Of a stretch of DNA of 7,120 nt, positions 1-6,202 are shown in pieces. The translations under genes were made by a program, and so were the position numbers. The notes under the pieces are model-generated. The model worked only from the letters and a program-made list of their open reading frames with translations. It made no database searches and was not told the DNA's origin. Source of the stretch: an uncultured Paraprevotella sp. Lineage in GTDB: Bacteria; Bacteroidota; Bacteroidia; Bacteroidales; Bacteroidaceae. Numbering within the stretch: position 1 is the stretch's first letter; the number at the start of each line of letters is the position of its first letter. The stretch spans positions 1-7,120 of the forward strand of contig CAAGLP010000009.1 of NCBI GenBank assembly GCA_900770805.1. The letters are read 5' to 3'.

Positions 1-482
1 GGACAAAAGGCGAAACCAGTGGAAACTTCCTACATGTGGTGGATATCAAGAACGATTGCGACAAGGACACGCTGCTTATACGTGTACATCCCGTAGGTCC
101 CGTATGTCACACCGGCACTGATACTTGCTGGGGAGAAAAGAACGAGCCTATCCATTGTCCGGCAAAGACTGAGGGCGAAAACCCTTTGCTCTTCCTTAGC
201 GAACTGCAGAACTTCATTGAGGAACGCCATCGTCAAATGCCTGAGGGCTCATATACAACCTCACTCTTCCGCGATGGTCTAAACCGCATAGCACAGAAGG
301 TTGGCGAAGAGGCTCTGGAACTGGTAATAGAAGCTGTAAACGGAACTGACGAACGCATGATATACGAAGGATCCGATATGCTCTACCACCTTCTGGTACT
401 CATGACAAGTAAGGGGCTACGCATAGAGCAGATGGCAGAGGAGTTGATGGAGCGCCACAACCCCAATTGGAAGAAGCACTAA
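1..482 (+). CDS. hisIE: Histidine biosynthesis bifunctional protein HisIE, 5'-truncated (phosphoribosyl-AMP cyclohydrolase / phosphoribosyl-ATP pyrophosphatase)
   Basis: Cytoplasmic fusion enzyme that carries out steps 2 and 3 of histidine synthesis: hydrolysis of PR-ATP to PR-AMP, then opening of the adenine ring. The frame is open to the window edge. Codons before the GTG at 36 read T-K-G-E-T-S-G-N-F-L-H, the conserved HisI core, so that GTG is an internal valine and the true start lies upstream; roughly 45-50 N-terminal residues are missing. The HisI part keeps the zinc-binding cysteines (codons at 57, 105 and 126, pattern C-D-x-D-T ... C-H-T-G-x-x-x-C-W). The HisE part (from about base 190) is an all-alpha MazG-like fold with K-V-G-E-E-A-L-E and E-G-S-D-M-L-Y-H motifs that bind Mg-pyrophosphate. 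The stop is TAA at 480-482. In Bacteroidales hisIE usually closes the his operon after hisF (family knowledge). The gene downstream is unrelated in function. No frameshift is seen. Confidence 0.95.
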   Translation, partial: TKGETSGNFLHVVDIKNDCDKDTLLIRVHPVGPVCHTGTDTCWGEKNEPIHCPAKTEGENPLLFLSELQNFIEERHRQMPEGSYTTSLFRDGLNRIAQKVGEEALELVIEAVNGTDERMIYEGSDMLYHLLVLMTSKGLRIEQMAEELMERHNPNWKKH

Positions 483-548
483 TACTGTACCATACACAAC
501 CAATACAAGGCCAAGTGATTGGCATAGCACAAGAGAAGATTTTACGAG

Positions 549-1211
549 ATGACCATAAACTACACCGACGTACACCTACGCCACGAGAAAAGAACCATTC
601 TGTCAGGCGTCAATCTGCTGGCACAGCCTGGTGACATGATATACCTGACCGGACTGGTGGGAAGCGGAAAAAGCACCCTCCTGTCAAGCATGTACGGTGA
701 TACTCCTATATATAACGGGCGAGCCATGGTTCTGAACCATGACATGCGCAAGATTGGACGAAACAAACTACAGTATCTTCGCCGTCAGATAGGTATCGTA
801 CACCAAGAACTCCGTCTGCTCCCAGACCGTACCATCTACGACAATCTGGATTTCGTGCTTCGTGCTACAGACTGGGACAGAAAGAACCTGCGCAATGAAC
901 GTATAGAGGAAGTGCTGAACTGGGTAGAACTTCCTCACACAGCCAAGTGTTATCCGCATGAACTCTCTGGTGGTCAAAAGCAGTGCATATGTATAGCACG
1001 CGCCATACTTAACCACCCAGAACTGATTCTAGCAGATGAACCTACTGGGCAATTGGACGGAGAAAACGGTGAGCGCGTTATGGCATTGCTGGACGAAGTA
1101 CGCAGGCAATCAGGTAGCACAGTAGTTATTTCCACTCACAATCTGCAATGGCCCGAGATATTCCCTGGCACTGTATATGTGTGCGAAAACGAGACACTGA
1201 TAAAAAAATAG
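549..1211 (+). CDS. ftsE: ABC transporter ATP-binding protein, FtsE-type
   Basis: A 220-residue ATPase subunit with the whole ABC core: Walker A G-L-V-G-S-G-K-S-T (35-43), Q-loop Q86, signature L-S-G-G-Q-K-Q (139-145), Walker B L-I-L-A-D-E-P (159-165), D-loop near G-Q-L-D (167-170) and H-loop H197. Length and the region after the Q-loop (L-L-P-D-R-T-I-Y-D-N-L) match FtsE/LolD-type ATPases rather than importers. FtsE pairs with membrane protein FtsX to pass a signal through the inner membrane to peptidoglycan hydrolases at the division site. No ftsX-like gene lies next to it; the neighbours are hisIE (66 bp upstream) and lysC (25 bp downstream). From memory, ftsE and ftsX are separated in many Bacteroidetes. 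The start at 549 has no strong ribosome site, as is usual for the group. A different LolD/MacB-like partner cannot be excluded, so FtsE is a good but not certain name. Confidence 0.8.
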   Translation: MTINYTDVHLRHEKRTILSGVNLLAQPGDMIYLTGLVGSGKSTLLSSMYGDTPIYNGRAMVLNHDMRKIGRNKLQYLRRQIGIVHQELRLLPDRTIYDNLDFVLRATDWDRKNLRNERIEEVLNWVELPHTAKCYPHELSGGQKQCICIARAILNHPELILADEPTGQLDGENGERVMALLDEVRRQSGSTVVISTHNLQWPEIFPGTVYVCENETLIKK

Positions 1212-1236
1212 ATAACAATAAACATACACTACACAA

Positions 1237-2550
1237 ATGAAAGTACTGAAATTCGGTGGCACCAGCGTGGGCTCACCAGAACGTATGAAAGATGTCTGTA
1301 ACCTCTTCACTGCAGACAATGAGCAGAAAGTAGTTGTACTATCTGCTATGAGCGGAACAACAAATTCCTTGGTAGAAATTTCCGACTACCTCTACAAGAA
1401 GAACCCCGAGGGCGCAAGCACAATCATCAATCAGCTTGAGCGCAAGTACATGGGACACGTAGAGGAACTCTACAATACCGAGGAGTGGAAGGAGAAAACC
1501 AGAGATTTCTTGAAAGAGCAGTTCCGTTATCTGCGTAGTTTCACAAAGACTCATTTCACCTCATTCGAAGAAAAGGTTATCCTTGCAGAGGGTGAGATAA
1601 TCTCCACCAACATGGTAACAAACTACCTTTTGGAAAGCGGAATTAACGCAATTCTGCTTCCTGCTCTGGAGATGATTCGTACCGACAAGAATGCAGAGCC
1701 TGACTTCCACTACATCACGGAAAAGTGCAACCAGTACATTAACGAGAACCCCGATTATCAAATCTACATCACTCAGGGCTTTATCTGCCGCAATGCTTAT
1801 GGCGAAGTGGACAACTTGCTTCGTGGCGGTTCGGATTATACAGCATGCCTGATTGGTGCTGCCTTACAGGCAAATGAGATCCAAATATGGACAGACATTG
1901 ATGGAATGCACAACAATGATCCACGCTTTGTTGAAGGTACACACCCTGTGCGCCAACTGCATTTTGCCGAGGCTGCAGAACTAGCCTATTTCGGTGCCAA
2001 GATTCTGCATCCCACTTGCATACAACCAGCTAAATTCTCCGGTGTCCCCGTGCGCTTGCTCAACACCATGGCTCCCGAAGCTCCCGGTACTATCATCAAC
2101 AATGATTTCTACGAGGGTAAGATAAAAGCAGTTGCCGCACGCGACGGTAACACCTGCATCCGCATCAATTCCTCACGTATGCTCCTCGCTTATGGGTTCC
2201 TGCGCAAGGTATTCGAAATCTTCGAGACCTACCGCACAAGCATAGACATGATTTGCACTAGCGAAGTGGGCGTTAGTCTGACTATTGACAACACCTCACA
2301 CCTTGCAGACATTGTATCTGAACTGAAGAAGTACGGAACCGTATCTTGCGAAGAGAACATGTGTATCATCTGCGTTGTTGGCGACCTGCGCCCCGAGAAT
2401 TGTGGCTTTGAAAGCACAGCCTGTGATGCTCTGCGTGACATTCCTGTACGCATGATTTCATATGGTGGTAGCAATCATAACATATCCTTCCTTGTTAAAG
2501 CCGAGGACAAGCAGCGTGCACTACAGGCCCTACAGAAAACCCTGTTTTAA
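1237..2550 (+). CDS. lysC: Aspartokinase, monofunctional lysine-sensitive type
   Basis: Phosphorylates L-aspartate with ATP, the first committed step to lysine, diaminopimelate (DAP), threonine and methionine. The 437 residues are close to the length of E. coli LysC. The kinase domain opens with K-F-G-G-T-S-V-G (5-12), followed by L-A-E-G-E-I-I-S-T (116-124), R-G-G-S-D-Y-T-A (196-203), W-T-D-I-D-G-M (218-224) and F-G-A-K-I-L-H-P (252-259). From about residue 297 two ACT regulatory domains follow, with T-S-E-V-G-V-S (341-347) and S-N-H-N-I-S-F-L-V (412-420). These resemble the lysine-binding segments of E. coli LysC, so allosteric inhibition by lysine is inferred. No homoserine dehydrogenase domain is fused. 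It is followed by lysA after a 72-bp gap with a hairpin. The ATG at 1237 starts directly at the family N-terminus; the leader is A/C-rich without a Shine-Dalgarno sequence. Confidence 0.95.
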   Translation: MKVLKFGGTSVGSPERMKDVCNLFTADNEQKVVVLSAMSGTTNSLVEISDYLYKKNPEGASTIINQLERKYMGHVEELYNTEEWKEKTRDFLKEQFRYLRSFTKTHFTSFEEKVILAEGEIISTNMVTNYLLESGINAILLPALEMIRTDKNAEPDFHYITEKCNQYINENPDYQIYITQGFICRNAYGEVDNLLRGGSDYTACLIGAALQANEIQIWTDIDGMHNNDPRFVEGTHPVRQLHFAEAAELAYFGAKILHPTCIQPAKFSGVPVRLLNTMAPEAPGTIINNDFYEGKIKAVAARDGNTCIRINSSRMLLAYGFLRKVFEIFETYRTSIDMICTSEVGVSLTIDNTSHLADIVSELKKYGTVSCEENMCIICVVGDLRPENCGFESTACDALRDIPVRMISYGGSNHNISFLVKAEDKQRALQALQKTLF

Positions 2551-2557
2551 CAATACC

Positions 2558-2597
2558 TTGCAGGCAGGACGGGGCTTCTTACCCCGACCTCCTGCAA
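2558..2597 (+). promoter_or_regulatory. Imperfect hairpin between lysC and lysA
   Basis: TTGCAGG (2558-2564) pairs with CCTGCAA (2591-2597). After a one-base bulge (C2565), AGG (2566-2568) pairs with CCT (2588-2590). After an A/A mismatch (2569/2587), CGGGG (2570-2574) pairs with CCCCG (2582-2586) around the 7-nt loop CTTCTTA. This gives 15 base pairs in total. No T-run follows, so it is not a classical intrinsic terminator for the plus strand. It begins 8 bp after the lysC stop and ends 25 bp before the lysA ATG, so it may protect the lysC mRNA 3' end, mark a processing site, or partly terminate. The pairing is seen directly; the role is inference. Confidence 0.5.
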
Positions 2598-2622
2598 AAT
2601 CTTACACTATAACGAACATCAC

Positions 2623-3777
2623 ATGTTTCCTATAGAAGAATTCAAAAAGCTCCGCACCCCATTCTACTATTACGACACCAACCTACTCCGCCAAACACTA
2701 AAGGAGATTAGTGCCAACATGGATTCCTGTATGCATGTGCATTATGCAGTGAAAGCGTGTGCCAACCCAAAGGTCTTGGCAATCATCGCAGAGGAAGGTT
2801 TCGGTGCCGATTGCGTTAGTGGAGGGGAGATAAAGGCTGCCCTCCAAGCTGGTTTCCCTGCTGATAAAATTGTATATGCCGGAGTGGGCAAAAGCGATTG
2901 GGAGATAGAACTGGGACTGGACGCCGATATATTTGCCTTCAACGTAGAGAGCATACCAGAACTGGAAATAATAAACCAGTTGGCCACGCTCAAAGGCAAG
3001 AAAGCCCGTATAGCCCTGCGCATCAATCCCAACGTGGGAGCACATACGCATGCTAATATCACAACTGGACTGGCAGAGAACAAATTTGGCATAGACATGC
3101 AGGACATGGAGCATGTAATCTCCGTTGCCAACGGAATGGAAGCTATAGAGTTCATCGGTCTACACTTCCATATTGGCAGTCAGATTCTGGAAATGGAAGA
3201 TTTCGCAGCCCTCTCCCGTCGCGTCAACGAAATACAGGATCGCTTGGAAGCTGCCGGAATATCCACCGTAAGCGATATCAATGTGGGTGGAGGCCTTGGC
3301 ATTGATTACCAACATCCAGACCACAATCTCATTCCAGACTTCACTTCTTATTTCAACACTTACCGCAAAAAACTTCGTCTACGCCCTGGACAGAAATTAC
3401 ATTTTGAGCTGGGACGTGCCATAGTGGGACAATGCGGAACACTTCTCGCGCGCGTATTATATATAAAGAGTAATCCAATAAAGAACTTCTGTATCGTAGA
3501 TGCAGGCATGACAGACCTTATCCGACCAGCCCTCTACGACGCATACCACCACATAGAAAACCTTACAGCAGAAACTCCAAACGACTTTGTAACCTACGAC
3601 GTAGTAGGTCCCATCTGTGAAAGTAGCGACGTATTCATAAAGAATTACGGTATGCCACGCACCAAACGTGGCGATCTCATAGCATTCCGCTCTGCCGGTG
3701 CATATGGAGAGATTATGGCATCGGGATACAACTGCCGTACATTGCCACAGGGATACACGACAGAAGATTTGGTATGA
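2623..3777 (+). CDS. lysA: Diaminopimelate decarboxylase
   Basis: PLP enzyme that decarboxylates meso-DAP to L-lysine, the last step of the pathway that lysC begins. The fold-type III barrel shows the PLP lysine K44 in H-Y-A-V-K-A-C-A-N-P, H-F-H-I-G-S-Q (181-187), the phosphate-binding glycines G-G-G-L-G (222-226) and E-L-G-R (262-265, E-P-G-R in many homologues). C-terminal residues include D293, R301-P302-A-L-Y305, the substrate/active-site C332-E333-S-S-D336 and A-G-A-Y361-G. C-E-S-x-D favours DAP over ornithine or carboxynorspermidine. At 384 residues it is shorter than E. coli LysA (420), consistent with the compact form I expect in Bacteroidetes. The ATG at 2623 lies 72 bp after lysC with no Shine-Dalgarno sequence. 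Its TGA overlaps the next start (ATGA, 3774-3777), so translation of the next gene is probably coupled. Confidence 0.95.
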   Translation: MFPIEEFKKLRTPFYYYDTNLLRQTLKEISANMDSCMHVHYAVKACANPKVLAIIAEEGFGADCVSGGEIKAALQAGFPADKIVYAGVGKSDWEIELGLDADIFAFNVESIPELEIINQLATLKGKKARIALRINPNVGAHTHANITTGLAENKFGIDMQDMEHVISVANGMEAIEFIGLHFHIGSQILEMEDFAALSRRVNEIQDRLEAAGISTVSDINVGGGLGIDYQHPDHNLIPDFTSYFNTYRKKLRLRPGQKLHFELGRAIVGQCGTLLARVLYIKSNPIKNFCIVDAGMTDLIRPALYDAYHHIENLTAETPNDFVTYDVVGPICESSDVFIKNYGMPRTKRGDLIAFRSAGAYGEIMASGYNCRTLPQGYTTEDLV

Positions 3778-4625
3778 TTAGCCTGCTCATCATAGCGCAC
3801 GAGGAACATGAGAAACTATCCCTCCATCTTCCTGCACTGCTCTCTCAAGAGGGAGCTGTGTATGAAGTGGTGGTAGTAGATATGAATAGCGAGGATGACA
3901 CATTGGTTCTGTTGAAGTCTCTGGAAGAACATTATCCACACCTCCAACACCTCTCTCTTCCTGTAAGCGCACGCGACATTAGTCGCGAACGTCTAGCACT
4001 GCATCTGGGTATGAGGGCGGCCAAATTCTCACACGTACTTGTCCTTAACGCTGGTATTGAAGCCCCTTCCCCACACTGGTTGGCTGACATAGAAAACAGA
4101 TGGCGGACAGATTGCGACATCATGCTTATACCCACTCAGAGGACAAGAAGCAAGAGACTGGGAGACTACTTTACAGCTGGTCATGAAGCATGGTGCAACA
4201 AGTTGCATCAAAGGCAAGCACTAAGAAAAAACATATTCCGTGCAGGAACTGCCATTGTGGGCTTGAACAAGGAGATATTCCTCACTCATAATTCGCCTGC
4301 CCAACACCTTGCGCTAAAGACTGGTACGTTGGACATTTTCATCTCCCATGTTGCTAATAGATACAATACCATATATCTTGAAGACAAGGAACTCTATCCC
4401 ACAGAAGATGCCGTAGGCAGTTCACTCTTTTGGCAACAGAAACGCCTGTTTGACGTGGAGACACGACATCACTTTACAGGTCAAGTTAAAAGACATTTAT
4501 CATACATTACACACTGCTTCACCACCATCCACAAAGGTGCCATACCATATTGCATCATTGACGTTTGGGATCATCTAAGATGGTTGCTAACACGAAAAAA
4601 AACATTCATCAAGAAACATTATTAA
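3774..4625 (+). CDS. GT2-family glycosyltransferase-like protein with degenerate catalytic motifs
   Basis: A 283-residue GT-A-fold protein. The nucleotide-sugar-binding start is intact: S-L-L-I-I-A-H (3-9) and V-V-V-D-M-N-S-E-D-D-T (33-43). The segment S-A-R-D-I-S-R-E-R-L-A-L-H-L-G (64-78) resembles a Bacteroidetes GT2 subfamily (S-A-R-x-I-S-x-x-K-L-A-L-T-L-G), recalled from memory. Where that subfamily has the metal-binding D-A-D, this protein reads N-A-G-I-E (91-95). The later G-D-D-D-L-F motif is G-T-L-D-I-F (183-188), keeping one Asp. W219-Q-Q-K and T229 fit the conserved C-terminal helix. Full-length relatives often carry flanking membrane helices; none is clear here, so it may be soluble or peripheral, with a basic C-terminal tail. 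It overlaps lysA by 4 bp and lies 27 bp before popT. Donor and acceptor are unknown; it may be inactive, metal-independent or regulatory. An A8 run (4595-4602) lies near the end. Confidence 0.75.
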   Translation: MISLLIIAHEEHEKLSLHLPALLSQEGAVYEVVVVDMNSEDDTLVLLKSLEEHYPHLQHLSLPVSARDISRERLALHLGMRAAKFSHVLVLNAGIEAPSPHWLADIENRWRTDCDIMLIPTQRTRSKRLGDYFTAGHEAWCNKLHQRQALRKNIFRAGTAIVGLNKEIFLTHNSPAQHLALKTGTLDIFISHVANRYNTIYLEDKELYPTEDAVGSSLFWQQKRLFDVETRHHFTGQVKRHLSYITHCFTTIHKGAIPYCIIDVWDHLRWLLTRKKTFIKKHY

Positions 4626-4652
4626 AAATTAAATAGTAATCACACATACGTC

Positions 4653-5594
4653 ATGAGAACTTTTAAAGAATATCTTATACTTGCCCTCAAAGGTTCTGGC
4701 ATGGGCGCAGCTGATGTAATCCCTGGAGTAAGCGGAGGTACAATAGCCTTCATGACTGGCATATTCGAGGAACTCGTAGCATCAATTAACTCCTTTGATG
4801 CCACTGCCATACGTCTTCTTTTCTCTTGCAAGATTAAGGAATTCTGGAAACACATAAACGGAAGTTTCCTGCTTGCCGTAGGTTGCGGTATCTTGTTCAG
4901 CGTCGTTACGCTGGCCAAAATCATGCTATATCTCCTCACACACCATCCAATAGAGACATGGGCTTTCTTCTTCGGATTGATTGTAGCATCCTCTATTTTC
5001 ATCCTGCGTGACATCAAAAGTTGGAATATCGTATCCGTACTGCTTACTATCTTCGGAATAATACTGGGCGTAACAGTATGCACCCTTTCCCCCACAGAAA
5101 CACCAGACGATCTCTGGTTCATCTTCCTCAGCGGAGCCATAGCTATATGTGCTATGATTCTGCCAGGCATATCAGGCAGTTTCATACTGCTTATCTTGGG
5201 GAAATACGAGTACATTATGGAGACTATTAGCAAACTCACCTCTGGCGATTTGGCTACAGCCCTTCCTATAATAGGTGTATTTGGAGCAGGTGCTGCCACT
5301 GGTATAATAACATTCTCCAAATTCCTACACTGGTTGCTAGGCAAGTTCCACACACAGACTCTCCTTGTCATGGCCGGATTCATCATTGGCTCTCTTGTCA
5401 AGGTATGGCCCTGGAGTAACATGGAAGCCATAAAGGAATCCCAGTTCCCCAACCTTCCAGAAGAGGCATTGATCCTAATCCCTATGGAACTGGTAGACAT
5501 GCATTATATTGGAGCTACTATCTTTGCCCTTATTGGTTTCTTCCTTGTTATCGGTGTGGAATTAATGGGCAAGGCCCTTGCCAAGAAAGCATAA
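4653..5594 (+). CDS. popT: DUF368 membrane protein, PopT-type undecaprenyl-phosphate translocase
   Basis: Polytopic inner-membrane protein of 313 residues. The DUF368 family (PopT), like the unrelated DedA family (UptA), has been shown to help return undecaprenyl phosphate, the lipid carrier of peptidoglycan and surface glycans, to the cytoplasmic face. The sequence shows the two signature motifs of an inverted-repeat carrier: D-V-I-P-G-V-S-G-G-T (21-30) and A-M-I-L-P-G-I-S-G-S-F (167-177). These sit among hydrophobic stretches near 72-95, 102-118, 126-145, 156-182, 202-221, 236-250 and 285-306. The length is normal for the family. The ATG at 4653 lies 27 bp after the GT-like gene in an A/T-rich leader, so it is probably in the same transcript. 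Placement next to lysA and a glycosyltransferase-like gene fits cell-wall work. A long open frame on the opposite strand (4640-5500) is a codon-bias shadow. Confidence 0.9.
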   Translation: MRTFKEYLILALKGSGMGAADVIPGVSGGTIAFMTGIFEELVASINSFDATAIRLLFSCKIKEFWKHINGSFLLAVGCGILFSVVTLAKIMLYLLTHHPIETWAFFFGLIVASSIFILRDIKSWNIVSVLLTIFGIILGVTVCTLSPTETPDDLWFIFLSGAIAICAMILPGISGSFILLILGKYEYIMETISKLTSGDLATALPIIGVFGAGAATGIITFSKFLHWLLGKFHTQTLLVMAGFIIGSLVKVWPWSNMEAIKESQFPNLPEEALILIPMELVDMHYIGATIFALIGFFLVIGVELMGKALAKKA

Positions 5595-5655
5595 AAAGCA
5601 TTGACCTTACGGAACAATATCATTAAGTATCTGATATACATATCTTACATTCATA

Positions 5656-5696
5656 ACAACACTCCATTGCTTTCAAAGAAGACAATGGAGTGTTGT
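5656..5696 (+). terminator. Perfect 14-bp hairpin between convergent genes, likely (bidirectional) terminator
   Basis: ACAACACTCCATTG (5656-5669) is the exact reverse complement of CAATGGAGTGTTGT (5683-5696). The 13-nt loop can fold further (TTTC 5671-5674 with GAAG 5678-5681, including one G-T pair). It lies 61 bp after the popT stop and between the 3' ends of popT (plus) and the ygbA-like gene (minus), which suits a two-way terminator. Neither strand has a proper T-run after the stem, so termination strength is uncertain. The right arm runs into the first 23-bp repeat. Confidence 0.65.
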
Positions 5697-5775
5697 CATT
5701 GAGAACAAGCACTCGTCCTCACTGAGGACAAAGGCGTGTTCTCAATGAGGACAAAGATGCGTTGTCAATGAGAAT
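5692..5775. repeat. Array of four 15-bp palindromes at exact 23-bp spacing
   Basis: Units start at 5692, 5715, 5738 and 5761, each exactly 23 bp apart: GTTGTCATTGAGAAC, GTCCTCACTGAGGAC, GTTCTCAATGAGGAC and GTTGTCAATGAGAAT. Each is a 7+1+7 dyad. Unit 2 is perfect, unit 3 has one G-T pair, and units 1 and 4 have one or two mismatches. Spacers are 8 bp and A-rich at their left end. A weaker in-register copy, GCTTTCAAAGAAGAC at 5669-5683, matches unit 3 at 11 of 15 positions and forms the loop of the upstream hairpin. Unit 4 covers the last codons and stop of the minus-strand gene. Possible roles are operator sites, small RNA hairpins or an intergenic repeat family; I do not recognise a named family. 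Confidence 0.8.
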
Positions 5776-6169
5776 AAAAATAGTTGTAAACGAATGCTCT
5801 CAAGAAGTCCCACAGGTGCCTTATGGCCATGATGGGATCATACAATAGCATACGAGGACCAGAATAACGCATTATCTGCCTGATACGCTCACGCATGTCC
5901 TTGCGGTAACAATGCACCGGACATCGTGTGCAACTGGGTTTCTCTTCTCCAAAACGGCATCGCTCCAAACGCTGGTGTGCATAGTGCAAAAGCTCGCTGC
6001 ACTCAGGACAAAGGAAAGGTGATGAACTGGATGTAGTGCGTTTTGAAGATAAGGTTTTATAAGCAGAAATATCAGAATATACACCATGCCCCTTACCACG
6101 GCAATACAGAGCTATCATGGCAGCAACCGTGCGCTTCTCGGTTTCTATCTTTGAATTTCCCTTGGCCAT
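5765..6169 (-). CDS. YgbA-family ('nitrous oxide-stimulated promoter') cysteine-rich protein
   Basis: A 134-residue cytoplasmic protein with the hallmarks of the YgbA_NO family: M-I-A-L-Y-C23-R, C54-P-E-C57, Y-A-H-Q-R-L-E-R-C71, K-P-S-C80-T-R-C83-P-V-H-C87-Y, and M-R-Y-S-G-P-R-M-L-L-Y (100-110) with a helical tail. The seven cysteines suggest a metal or Fe-S site, which is inference. E. coli and Salmonella ygbA belong to the NsrR nitric-oxide regulon and help growth under nitrosative stress; the molecular function is not settled. A Ser/Thr-rich stretch (about 31-52, including T-T-S-S-S-S) separates the first cysteine from C-P-E-C and may be a loose insert. The ATG at 6169 lies 33 bp after the receptor stop on the same strand, so co-transcription is likely. 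The final Y-S-H and stop are encoded inside the palindrome array, so the C-terminus may have been reshaped by the repeat. Confidence 0.85.
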   Translation of the reverse strand: MAKGNSKIETEKRTVAAMIALYCRGKGHGVYSDISAYKTLSSKRTTSSSSPFLCPECSELLHYAHQRLERCRFGEEKPSCTRCPVHCYRKDMRERIRQIMRYSGPRMLLYDPIMAIRHLWDFLRAFVYNYFYSH

Positions 6170-6202
6170 AATCCGCTCTTACCTAAGAAATGAATTTTAT
6201 TA

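Noticed and set aside
510..523. Small hairpin GCCAAGTGATTGGC between hisIE and ftsE
   Set aside because: Only a 5-bp stem with a 4-nt loop and no T-run; such stems are common by chance. No TAnnTTTG-type Bacteroidetes promoter was found in this gap either.
1212..1236. Possible lysine riboswitch or attenuator before lysC
   Set aside because: The gap is only 25 bp, A/C-rich and without pairing; it is far too short for a lysine riboswitch.
2698..3155. Two overlapping minus-strand open frames inside lysA
   Set aside because: Both lie wholly inside a well-supported lysA with all catalytic motifs; neither resembles a protein family.
4595..4602. A8 run as a possible programmed frameshift or phase-variable site in the GT-like gene
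   Set aside because: It lies only seven codons before the stop. A shift would change just a short basic tail, and no downstream frame would be fused.
5021..5230. Plus-strand 69-codon frame inside popT in another frame
   Set aside because: It is nested in the popT coding region, with no own leader and a composition that looks like a frame shadow.
4640..5500. Long minus-strand open frame (286 codons) opposite popT
   Set aside because: The plus strand encodes a full DUF368 protein with both signature motifs. The opposite frame shows no recognisable domain and is explained by codon bias.
5692..5775. CRISPR array as an explanation for the repeats
   Set aside because: Units are 15 bp with 8-bp similar spacers, degenerate and palindromic, with no cas genes. 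CRISPR spacers are much longer and unique.
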